Below, one piece after another: positions 49,985 to 57,948 of a DNA stretch of 64,000 nucleotides. Position 1 is the stretch's first letter. Every line of letters begins with the position of its first letter. The position numbers and the translations under genes are program-made. The DNA comes from Candidatus Dactylopiibacterium sp. (GTDB lineage Bacteria; Pseudomonadota; Gammaproteobacteria; Burkholderiales; Rhodocyclaceae), in the NCBI GenBank assembly GCA_031119555.1, contig JAVHXQ010000007.1:1-64000 (forward strand). Reading direction: 5' to 3'. The notes under the pieces were generated by a model. That model worked only from the letters and a program-made list of their open reading frames with translations. It made no database searches and was not told where the DNA came from.

Positions 49985-52162
49985 ATGGCAGGCCTACTCA
50001 ACATTTCATTGTCCGGACTCAACGCAGCACAGGCCGCGCTCAATACCACCAGCCACAACATCGCCAACGCGACCGTGGCCGGTTACAACCGTCAGCAGGT
50101 GGTGCAGAGCGCGAACACGCCGATGTTCAGCGGCGTGGGCTTCTTCGGGCAAGGCACGCAGATCGACACCGTCAAGCGCATCTACAACCAGTTCCTGAGC
50201 GCCCAGGTGCTCGCGGCGGACAGCGCGCGCGCGGAATACGAGACCTACTACAACCAGATCAAGCAGATCGACAACCTGCTGGGCAATACCACTTCGGGCC
50301 TGAACACTTCGCTCGACTCGTTCTTCGAGGGCGTGCAACAGGTCGCCGCGGACCCGTCCAGCATTCCGTCGCGCCAGTCGATGCTGTCGAGCAGCGAGGC
50401 GCTGGTGAATCGGTTCCGCGCACTGCAGACGCGCTTCCAGGAAGTGCGCGACGGCGTGGAGTCGCAGATCTCGCAGACCGTGGATCAGGTCAACTCGCTC
50501 GCCCGCAAGGTGGCCGAGCTGAACCAGAAGATCGTGATCGCGCAATCCTCCGGGACCAACGTGATCCCCAACGATCTGCTGGACGCGCGCGACACCGCGG
50601 TCGCCGACCTCAACAAGCTCATCAAGGTGACGACTTCGACGAACGGCGACGGCTCGTTCAACGTCTTCATCGGCAGCGGCCAGCCGCTGGTGATGAACTC
50701 CGACGTCTTCACGCTTTCCACCAAACCTTCCGACAGCGACCCCGAGCGTCTCGCGATCGGCGTGCAACTGCCTTCGGGCGGCAATGTGGCGATTCCCGAG
50801 AGCCTGCTCACGGGCGGATCGCTGGGCGGCCTGCTGCGCTATCGCAGCGAATCGCTGGACCCCGCCCAGAACGCCCTGGGCCGCCTGGCGCTGGGCCTCG
50901 TGACGCGCTTCAACGCGCAGCATTCGCTGGGCCAGGATCTGGCCGGCAACATGGGCGGCGCCTACTTCAACACCATCCGGCCCACCACGCAGAACCTGCA
51001 GAACCTCGTTACCGGGGCGCCCTCGACGGCGTCGGTGAGCGCCACCGTGACCAGCGTGGGCGCGCTGACCACTTCCGACTACCTGCTGAGCTACGACGGC
51101 ACGAACTACACGCTCAAGCGCGCGGGCGACGGTGCCACGCTCTACACCGGCACCAGCATGCCCGGTCACTCGGTCACGCAGACCTCGGGCACCTCGGGCG
51201 CGACCTTCAGCCTCACGGCCACCGCCGGCGCCACCGGCATGGCCGAGGATTACGCGCTGAGCTACGACGGCACGAACTACACGATCAAATCCGCCGCGAG
51301 CGGCAAGACGCTGTACACCGGCGGCCTGCCCGCCACGATAGAAGGCATCCGCATCGAACTCACCGGCGGCACGCCGGCGGCGGGCGACAGCTTCTCGCTC
51401 AAGCCCGGCCTCGAAGGGCTGTCGTTCTCGGGCACGATGGCGGCGGGCGACCGCGTGCTGATCCAGCCCACGCGCAACGCCGCGCGCGACATCTCGCTGG
51501 CCATCAACGACACCAGCATGATCGCCGCCGGCTCGCCCGTGCGCAGCGTCGCCGCGACCACCAACACCGGCACCGGCAGCCTCACGCAGCCCACCGCGCT
51601 GAGCCTGGCCGGCCTGCAGGGCGCCGGCGGCGCGCACCTCGCCACGCCGGTCACGCTGCGCTTTGACGCCGCCAACAACCAGTTCGTCATCACCGGCGCC
51701 ACGCCGGGCACGATTCCCTACACGCCGGCCTCGGATTCCAGCGGCAGCACCATCACGCTGAGCAGCCCCAACATCAGTTTCTCGATCTCGGGGCGGCCGG
51801 CCAACGGCGACACCTTCACGATCGAGAACAACGTCGGGGGCACCAAGGACGGCCGCAACGCCAACGCGCTGTATGCGCTTTCCTCCGCCAAGGATCTGCT
51901 CGGCGGCACCGCGACGCTGGGCTACGCGTACTCGCAGATGGTTTCCAGCGTGGGCACGCAGACCGCCTCGGCGAAGTTGAACCAGGCATCCCAGCAAGTG
52001 CTCTACGAGCAGGCGCTGGCCGAGCAACAGAATCTCTCGGGTGTGAATCTCGACGAGGAAGCGGCCAATCTGCTGCGCTTCCAGCAGGCTTACCAGGCCT
52101 GCGCGCGGGCGATCGGCATCGCCGGTACGCTGTTCGACGACATCCTGGGCATCATGAGGTAA
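49985..52162 (+). CDS. flgK: Flagellar hook-associated protein 1
   Basis: MAGLLNISLSGLNAAQAALNTTSHNIANATVAGYNRQQV; C-terminal NLDEEAANLLRFQQAYQACARAI. Confidence 0.96.
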   Translation: MAGLLNISLSGLNAAQAALNTTSHNIANATVAGYNRQQVVQSANTPMFSGVGFFGQGTQIDTVKRIYNQFLSAQVLAADSARAEYETYYNQIKQIDNLLGNTTSGLNTSLDSFFEGVQQVAADPSSIPSRQSMLSSSEALVNRFRALQTRFQEVRDGVESQISQTVDQVNSLARKVAELNQKIVIAQSSGTNVIPNDLLDARDTAVADLNKLIKVTTSTNGDGSFNVFIGSGQPLVMNSDVFTLSTKPSDSDPERLAIGVQLPSGGNVAIPESLLTGGSLGGLLRYRSESLDPAQNALGRLALGLVTRFNAQHSLGQDLAGNMGGAYFNTIRPTTQNLQNLVTGAPSTASVSATVTSVGALTTSDYLLSYDGTNYTLKRAGDGATLYTGTSMPGHSVTQTSGTSGATFSLTATAGATGMAEDYALSYDGTNYTIKSAASGKTLYTGGLPATIEGIRIELTGGTPAAGDSFSLKPGLEGLSFSGTMAAGDRVLIQPTRNAARDISLAINDTSMIAAGSPVRSVAATTNTGTGSLTQPTALSLAGLQGAGGAHLATPVTLRFDAANNQFVITGATPGTIPYTPASDSSGSTITLSSPNISFSISGRPANGDTFTIENNVGGTKDGRNANALYALSSAKDLLGGTATLGYAYSQMVSSVGTQTASAKLNQASQQVLYEQALAEQQNLSGVNLDEEAANLLRFQQAYQACARAIGIAGTLFDDILGIMR
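51085..51283 (+). repeat. In-frame internal duplication in FlgK (exact 28-bp word, 171-bp offset)
   Basis: GCTGAGCTACGACGGCACGAACTACACG at 51085-51112 and 51256-51283; proteins LSYDGTNYTLKRAGDGATLYTG / LSYDGTNYTIKSAASGKTLYTG. Confidence 0.85.
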
Positions 52163-52165
52163 GCC

Positions 52166-53383
52166 ATGCGCATTTCGACCGCACAGATCTACGCCGCGGG
52201 CGTATCGACGATGGGGCGCCAGCAGCGCGACCTCGTCACGCTCCAGCAGCAGCTCTCCACGGGCTCGCGCGTGCTCGTGCCCAGCGACGATCCCGTCGCC
52301 GCCGCGCGCGCGCTCGAAACCACCCAGTCGATCAACCGCCTCACGCTCGAAGGCAAGAATCAGGGCACCGCCACCGACGCGCTCAAGTATCTGGACAGCC
52401 AGCTCGGCGCCGTGAGCGACATCCTCAACTACGTGCGCGAGCGCACCGTGTCGGCAGGCAACGGCTCCTTTCCCGAAGAGAGCAAGCGCTACCTCGCCAC
52501 CGACATCCGCCAGCAGTTCGATGCGCTGCTGAGTCTCGCCAATTCGCGCGACGCCGTGGGGGAATACGTGTTCTCGGGCTACAAGGGCGAAACGCAGCCC
52601 TTCACGGGCAACCTCACCGACGTGCGCTACCAGGGCGACGAGGGCCAGCGCTCGCTGCAGGTCTCGAACACGCGCCTGATGCCGACCAGCGTGTCGGGCT
52701 CCGAACTCTTCATGAAGATCGCCTCGCCCAACGGCGCGTTCTCCACCCAGTCGAGTTCCGACTCCGCGATCGTCAGCGCCGGCACGGTCACCGGGCCGGC
52801 TGCCTACACGGGCGGGCAGTTCGGCATCCGCTTCACCTCCGCGACGGCCTACGAAGTGTTCGACCTCGCCGCCGACCCCGGCATGAGCGGCACGCCGCTC
52901 GCCACGGGCGCCTACACCAGCGGCCAGCAGATCGGTCTGCCCGACCCGGGCGACCCCGCCACGCAGCAGATCTCGGTCGCCGTGTCCGGCAGCCCCGTCG
53001 CGGGCGACGTGTTCAGCACCACCCCGGGCGCTTCCAGCGACATGTTCAGCACCCTGCAGTCGCTGGTCGTGGGGCTGGAGTCGGTCACCGACAAGGAAGG
53101 CTACAACCAGATGGTGGCCGACACGCTCAACCGGCTCGACGAAGCGCTGGAAAACGTCAACCGCCTGCGTGCGCAGGTCGGCTCGCGTCAGCTCGAGGTC
53201 GAGTCGCTGCAGACCGTGGGCGAGGACCTCAACCTGCAGTATGCCGACCGCATGGAGCGGCTGGTGGGCGTGAATTACGTCTCGGCGATCTCCGACTTCC
53301 AGCTCCAGAACTACTACCTCGAAGCCGCCCGCACGACCTTCGCCAAGGTCAGCGGGATGTCGCTGTTCAACTTCCTGTCCTGA
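52166..53383 (+). CDS. flgL: Flagellar hook-associated protein 3
   Basis: MRISTAQIYAAGVSTMGRQQRDLVTLQQQLSTGSRVLVPSDDPVAAARALE. Confidence 0.95.
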   Translation: MRISTAQIYAAGVSTMGRQQRDLVTLQQQLSTGSRVLVPSDDPVAAARALETTQSINRLTLEGKNQGTATDALKYLDSQLGAVSDILNYVRERTVSAGNGSFPEESKRYLATDIRQQFDALLSLANSRDAVGEYVFSGYKGETQPFTGNLTDVRYQGDEGQRSLQVSNTRLMPTSVSGSELFMKIASPNGAFSTQSSSDSAIVSAGTVTGPAAYTGGQFGIRFTSATAYEVFDLAADPGMSGTPLATGAYTSGQQIGLPDPGDPATQQISVAVSGSPVAGDVFSTTPGASSDMFSTLQSLVVGLESVTDKEGYNQMVADTLNRLDEALENVNRLRAQVGSRQLEVESLQTVGEDLNLQYADRMERLVGVNYVSAISDFQLQNYYLEAARTTFAKVSGMSLFNFLS

Positions 53384-53393
53384 GGAGCACGCC

Positions 53394-53870
53394 GTGTCGC
53401 CAAGGTCGGGCGCCATCCTGCTGCTTGCGGCCCTGCTGACCGCGTGCAGCAGCACCGGAGACATCCCCAAGAACACCTCGCTGGTGCCCAAGGGCAGCCT
53501 GCGGCTGTTTCCCGACTACGCCATCGCCCATGCCGACGTCGTGCAGATCGGCCTCGTCCTGGGGGCGGTGTATCTGGTGACCGACCCCCTCGCGCCCAAC
53601 TGGTCGATCGAGGAAACGCGCCTGGAAGACCAGCGCGTGATCTACCAGCTCAAGATGAAAGCTTTCCACACCGGCGGGGCAGGGGAGGCGCGCTACGTAC
53701 TCACGCGCCGGCTGGAAGCCCTCGTTCGCGAAGAAAACCTGGGCGGCTACAGCCTCGAGCGCTACGAAGAAGGCATCGACAGCCGTCTTCTGCTGCCGCA
53801 CCGCACCGCCTACGCGCAGGCCCGGCTGCTGCCGCGCGAGATCGCCATGCCCGCGCCGCTGCAGCGCTGA
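53394..53870 (+). CDS. Hypothetical lipoprotein
   Basis: GTG start with AGGAG upstream; lipobox LLTACSS; 158 aa. Confidence 0.75.
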   Translation: MSPRSGAILLLAALLTACSSTGDIPKNTSLVPKGSLRLFPDYAIAHADVVQIGLVLGAVYLVTDPLAPNWSIEETRLEDQRVIYQLKMKAFHTGGAGEARYVLTRRLEALVREENLGGYSLERYEEGIDSRLLLPHRTAYAQARLLPREIAMPAPLQR

Positions 53871-54047
53871 ACGCGTGTCCTCCCGGCGCCGCTGCCTCGC
53901 TCCAGCGCGGCGTTGCGGCCTCCGGCGCTCTCAGCGCCCCTGATTTTTCCGCTCCCCTCCTGCTTGCGCCCGCCCGTTGCTGCGAGGGCGAGACGTGTCC
54001 GCGCGCGGCGCTTCCTGCGGGGCGGCCGCGTCGACTGGAAAATCGAC

Positions 54048-54081
54048 TTGCTAAAATATACAGTACTGTATATAAATACAC
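54048..54081 (+). promoter_or_regulatory. Tandem LexA (SOS) boxes upstream of lexA
   Basis: CTGTATATAAATACAC (54066-54081) near CTGTATATATATACAG; weaker TTGCTAAAATATACAG (54048-54063). Junction is an 18-bp perfect palindrome ATATACAGTACTGTATAT (54056-54073). Confidence 0.8.
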
Positions 54082-54098
54082 GCAAGGAGGCGCATGCC

Positions 54099-54734
54099 AT
54101 GAACCACGAGCTCACCCGCCGTCAGCAAGACATCTTCAACTTCATCCGCGAACGCATCGAGGCCGACGGCATGCCGCCCACGCGTGCCGAGATCTCGGCC
54201 GCCTTCGGCTTCGCCTCGCCCAATGCCGCCGAAAGCCACCTGCGGGCGCTCGCCCACAAAGGCGTCATCCGGCTCGAGTCCGGCGCGGCGCGCGGCATCC
54301 GCCTCATCCAGGACAGCGCGCGGGCCGTCGCCGAAGCGCTCGGCCTGCCGCTCGTGGGCCGCGTCGCGGCGGGCGCGCCCATCCTCGCGCAGGAACACAT
54401 CCAGAAGCACCTCCCGGTAGACCCCGCCATGTTCTCGCCGCGCGCCGATTACCTCCTGCAGGTGCGCGGCCTTTCCATGATCAACGCCGGCATCCTCGAA
54501 GGCGACCTGCTCGCCGTGCATCGCACCGCCGAGGCCCGCGAAGGGCAGATCGTCGTGGCGCGCGTCGAAGACGAAGTCACGGTCAAGCGCTTCCATCGCC
54601 GCGCCGGCGGCATCGTCGAACTGCTGGCCGAGAACCCCGATTTTTCCCCCATCGTCGTCGATACGCGCAGTCAGCATCTGGCCATCGAAGGCCTGGCGGT
54701 CGGCCTGATCCGCGATGGCTTCGGCCATCTCTGA
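54099..54734 (+). CDS. lexA: SOS repressor LexA
   Basis: 211 aa from [48 protein letters not shown]; cleavage-site region [23 protein letters not shown]. Confidence 0.97.
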   Translation: MNHELTRRQQDIFNFIRERIEADGMPPTRAEISAAFGFASPNAAESHLRALAHKGVIRLESGAARGIRLIQDSARAVAEALGLPLVGRVAAGAPILAQEHIQKHLPVDPAMFSPRADYLLQVRGLSMINAGILEGDLLAVHRTAEAREGQIVVARVEDEVTVKRFHRRAGGIVELLAENPDFSPIVVDTRSQHLAIEGLAVGLIRDGFGHL

Positions 54735-54792
54735 GTTTTCATCGCAATACCGCAACCGCAACCGCGTCCCGTCATCGCCAAGGAGTCGTAGC

Positions 54793-54999
54793 ATGAAACC
54801 GCAGCAACCCGCTTTCTGCCATATCGTTCGCAGCCCCTTGCTGGCCCAGGCGCAGAACCTCCCCGCCCGGTGCGCCGAAAATCCGCTCCGGCGCATCATC
54901 CGCCCCCACGCGATTCTCGAGGTCGTGCGTCGCCAGGGCCGGCGCTGGGGGCTTTCCGCCCAGTACGAAGAGGCCCGCCTCAGCCGCGTGCGCGGCTGA
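54793..54999 (+). CDS. Small hypothetical protein downstream of lexA
   Basis: 68 aa MKPQQPAFCHIVRSPLLAQAQNLPARCAENPLRRIIRPHAILEVVRRQGRRWGLSAQYEEARLSRVRG; AAGGAG 8 bp before ATG; no obvious terminator after lexA. Confidence 0.55.
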   Translation: MKPQQPAFCHIVRSPLLAQAQNLPARCAENPLRRIIRPHAILEVVRRQGRRWGLSAQYEEARLSRVRG

Positions 55000-55192
55000 T
55001 CCCGCGGCGCCCGCCCGCGCGTGGATGGGCCGGGGTGTGAATAATGGAAATGAAAGGTGTTTTTCACCGCGTCCGCGCGCGCGGATGAGCCGCGCGGCTG
55101 GCGCGAACCGTGGTCGCGTGGCAAGTGGGCATGAATACCATCCGCATGGGCGGGCAGGGCACCGGGGACAATGCTCCACGGCCAACATCCTG

Positions 55193-55248
55193 CCCGCACC
55201 CCGCACCCCGCACCCCGCACCCCGCACCCCGCACCCCGCACCCCGCAC
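55193..55248. repeat. Heptanucleotide tandem repeat, 8 exact copies of CCCGCAC
   Basis: 56 bp counted directly; the minus strand reads (TGCGGGG)n. Confidence 0.97.
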
Positions 55249-55374
55249 CCTCCGTGGCAGGAGCAGCGCCCACGCTGCCGTCAGGAGAACCCGGCTTCGT
55301 GAGTGCCGCGTCAGGCTGTCCTCGATGCCTGCGCACGGGCCGTAGCGATTGGGTTCCGGCGGGGCTGCCACGCA

Positions 55375-55880
55375 ATGCCCTCGCTTGGTCGCCTGCCTGA
55401 CCGCTCCAAACCTGGACTCGTCCGCGCCCGCTCGTTGCGCGTGGCCCCTTGGCGGGTCGCCAGCCCGAGGCGGCGCGGTATCCCGGCGGGGCGGGGCGAT
55501 CCGGTGGCACGGCAGCCGATACCGGCAGAGCCGCTACGCCCGCCACCTCATGCCCTCGCTTGGTCACCTGCCTGACCGCTCCAAACCTGGACTCGTCCGC
55601 GCCCGCTCGTTGCACGTGGCCCCTTGGCGGGTCGCCAGCCCAGGGCGGCGCGGTATCCCGGCGGGGCGGGGCGATCCGGCGGCGCGGCAGCCGATACCGG
55701 CAGAGCCGCTACGCCCGCCACGTCATGCCCTCGCTTGGTCACCTGCCTGACCGCTCCAAACCTGGACTCGTCCGCGCCCGCTCGCCGCCCCTGGCCTCGT
55801 GACAGGCCGCCAGCCCGAGGCGGTGCGGTATCCGGCAGGGCGGGGCGATCCGGCGGCGCGGTGGCCGGGGTCCGGTGGAG
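55375..55880. repeat. Direct tandem repeat, 175-bp period, about 2.9 copies
   Basis: ATGCCCTCGCTTGGTC(A/G)CCTGCCTGACCGCTCCAAACCTGGACTCGTCCGCGCCCGCTCG begins at 55375, 55550 and 55725; copies 1 and 2 nearly identical, copy 3 diverges after about 60 bp. Confidence 0.95.
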
Positions 55881-56055
55881 TTTGCGTGCGTGGAGGGCTG
55901 CGGGCCGCGCGTTGGGGGCGCTTGCTGTCTTAAAAGTTCTTAATGGTTGTGTTGTTGTGTTGCAAACAAGAATCATTCCTAATTGACATCTACCGGATGT
56001 CATCCCGCTGACGCAGGAACCCGGTGCCCATCCTTCCGTTTTCCGGGGTTCTCCG

Positions 56056-56280
56056 ATGCGTTCCTTCCTTCAGCAAGTCCAAGCCTTCCTGCGCGACGAA
56101 AGCGGCGTGACCGCGATCGAATACGGCATCCTCGCGGCCGCCATGGCCGCCGCCGTGGGCGTGATCTTCGGGTCCGACGGCGCGTTCGTCTCGGCGCTGC
56201 GCGACAAGTTCAGCAGCATCGCCAACGACATCACGGCCTCCGGCCAGGACATCAAGCAAGCCGGCACCACGGGCAACTGA
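56056..56280 (+). CDS. flp: Flp family type IVb pilin
   Basis: 74 aa; RDESGVTAIEYGILAAAMAAAVGV pilin signature. Confidence 0.93.
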   Translation: MRSFLQQVQAFLRDESGVTAIEYGILAAAMAAAVGVIFGSDGAFVSALRDKFSSIANDITASGQDIKQAGTTGN

Positions 56281-56296
56281 GCACGCGGAGCCGCCG

Positions 56297-56848
56297 GTGC
56301 TGCCTCCCTTCACGCCCGTCTTCTCGCTGGCCCTGAGCGTCGCGCTGGGCTGGGTCGTGCTGTCCGATCTGCTCTACCGGCGCATCGGCAACCGTCTCGT
56401 GCTCGCGCTGCTCACGCTGTGGACGCTGGCCGCCGGCTGGCAGCTGGCGTGGGGCTCCGACCGCCACTGGCCCGTCTGGCTGGGGGCCGGGCTGCTGAGC
56501 GCGGGGCTGGTGGTGGCGGTGGGGCTGGCCCTGTTCGTGGTGCGCTGGGTGGGCGCCGGCGATGTGAAGCTCATGGCGGTGCTGTGCCTCTGGTTCGGGC
56601 AGGCCGCGCCCAGCTTCCTGCTCATCACGTCGGTGACCGGCGGCCTGCTGGCGCTGGGCTTGCCGCTGCTGCGCCCGCTGGAAGGCTGGCTCAGGCGTGG
56701 CGCGACGAGGCTGGCGCAGGGCGGCGTGCTGGTCTGGCCGCGGCTGGCGCGGGTCGTCGGAAACGTCGCGCCGCAGGCGCTGCCCCCGGGCATTCCCTAT
56801 GGGCTGGCCATCGCGGTGGGGGCGGGCTGCGTGCTGCATGCCGGCTGA
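56297..56848 (+). CDS. tadV: Prepilin peptidase TadV/CpaA (A24)
   Basis: GTG start; aspartate motifs SDLLYRRIGN and GAGDVKLMAVL; multiple TM. Confidence 0.9.
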   Translation: MLPPFTPVFSLALSVALGWVVLSDLLYRRIGNRLVLALLTLWTLAAGWQLAWGSDRHWPVWLGAGLLSAGLVVAVGLALFVVRWVGAGDVKLMAVLCLWFGQAAPSFLLITSVTGGLLALGLPLLRPLEGWLRRGATRLAQGGVLVWPRLARVVGNVAPQALPPGIPYGLAIAVGAGCVLHAG

Positions 56849-56905
56849 CACATTCGTGCGAGGGCGGAGCGTCATCCGCCCACATCGATCTGCTGGAGAA
56901 ACAAG

Positions 56906-57832
56906 GTGAGAAGCAAATCCGTTCTGATGCTGGTCGGGGTGGTCTTCGTGGCCTCCGCCACCGCGCTGGTGGCGCGCGCGCTGATGCGCCCGCCGCCGCC
57001 CATGACCATCGTCAAGGAAGTTCCGGCCGCGCGTCCCGTGGTGTTCCGCGTGCTGGGCGCGCAGCGCGATCTGGTGCCGGGCGATTTCATCGATGGCGCC
57101 GCGCTGGCCTGGACCGAGGTGGCCGAAGCCGACCTGCGCGCGAGCCATTTCTCGGTGCGCAGCGATGGCGATGCGCTGGGCGTGGAGCGCGCGCTGCACG
57201 GCGCGACGCCGCGCCGGCCGATCCGCGCTGGCGAGCCCCTGACGCGTGACGCGCTGGTGCGCGCCGGCGAGCCGGGATTCGTGGCGGCGGTGCTGGCGCC
57301 GGGGATGCGCGCGGTCTCGATTCCCACCAGCGCGGTCGCCAGCAACGCCGGGCTGGTGTCGGCGGGCGACTGGGTGGATGTGATCCTGAGCCTGGAGCGC
57401 GACACCGTCGCGGCCAGCGATGCGAGCAATCCGGTCGCCACGCTGGCGGCCCAGACGCTGCTGCGCCGGGTGCGCGTGCTGGCGCTCAACAACAGCACCG
57501 AGAGCATCACGCCGGCCGCGCTGGGTGAGCCGGCCGCGCCGGATGGCCGCGACAGGCCGGCCCGCGCGGCGGGGCGCCCGAGCTACGAAACACTGACGCT
57601 GGAAGTGACCCCCGAGGCGGCCGAACGGCTCGCCGTGGCGCGCGAGGTGGGCAGTCTGCAGGTGGCGCTGCGAGGCGCGCGCGGCGACGGCGACACGGCG
57701 GCCGCGCCGGACCCGCGCCGCGTCACGCGCCTGGGTGATACGACGGAGATCTTCTCCGGCACCGGCCGGCGCGGTGCCTCGCCGACCGTCAAGACCTACC
57801 TGGGCAAGCAGCAGGGCAGCATCAGTTTCTGA
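56906..57832 (+). CDS. cpaB: Flp pilus assembly protein CpaB/RcpC
   Basis: N-terminal TM; SAF-like region; PGMRAVSIPTSAVASNAGLVSAGDWVDVIL. Confidence 0.9.
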   Translation: MRSKSVLMLVGVVFVASATALVARALMRPPPPMTIVKEVPAARPVVFRVLGAQRDLVPGDFIDGAALAWTEVAEADLRASHFSVRSDGDALGVERALHGATPRRPIRAGEPLTRDALVRAGEPGFVAAVLAPGMRAVSIPTSAVASNAGLVSAGDWVDVILSLERDTVAASDASNPVATLAAQTLLRRVRVLALNNSTESITPAALGEPAAPDGRDRPARAAGRPSYETLTLEVTPEAAERLAVAREVGSLQVALRGARGDGDTAAAPDPRRVTRLGDTTEIFSGTGRRGASPTVKTYLGKQQGSISF

Positions 57833-57948
57833 CGGCGCGCCCGCGCCGGGACTCCTTCCGGTCTGCTCCGGCACTGTCGCGCGAACGCGCGGTGGTGTGC
57901 CGGACGCGCCGTCCGATCATGACAAATCAATATATGCGACAGGGTTTC

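Noticed and set aside
50006-53491. 1161-aa ORF antisense to flgK-flgL
   Set aside because: Mirror of well-supported flgK/flgL; low-complexity R/G/A/V composition.
55349-55750. 133-aa ORF across the 175-bp repeats
   Set aside because: Repeat period of 175 bp shifts the frame each unit; no ribosome-binding site or domain.
55193-55880. CRISPR array
   Set aside because: Heptamers have no spacers, the 175-bp units are contiguous direct repeats, and no cas genes are present.
55942-55965. Sigma-54 promoter upstream of flp (TGGTTGTG...TTGCA)
   Set aside because: Spacing between GG and GC is 15 bp rather than the required 10 bp.
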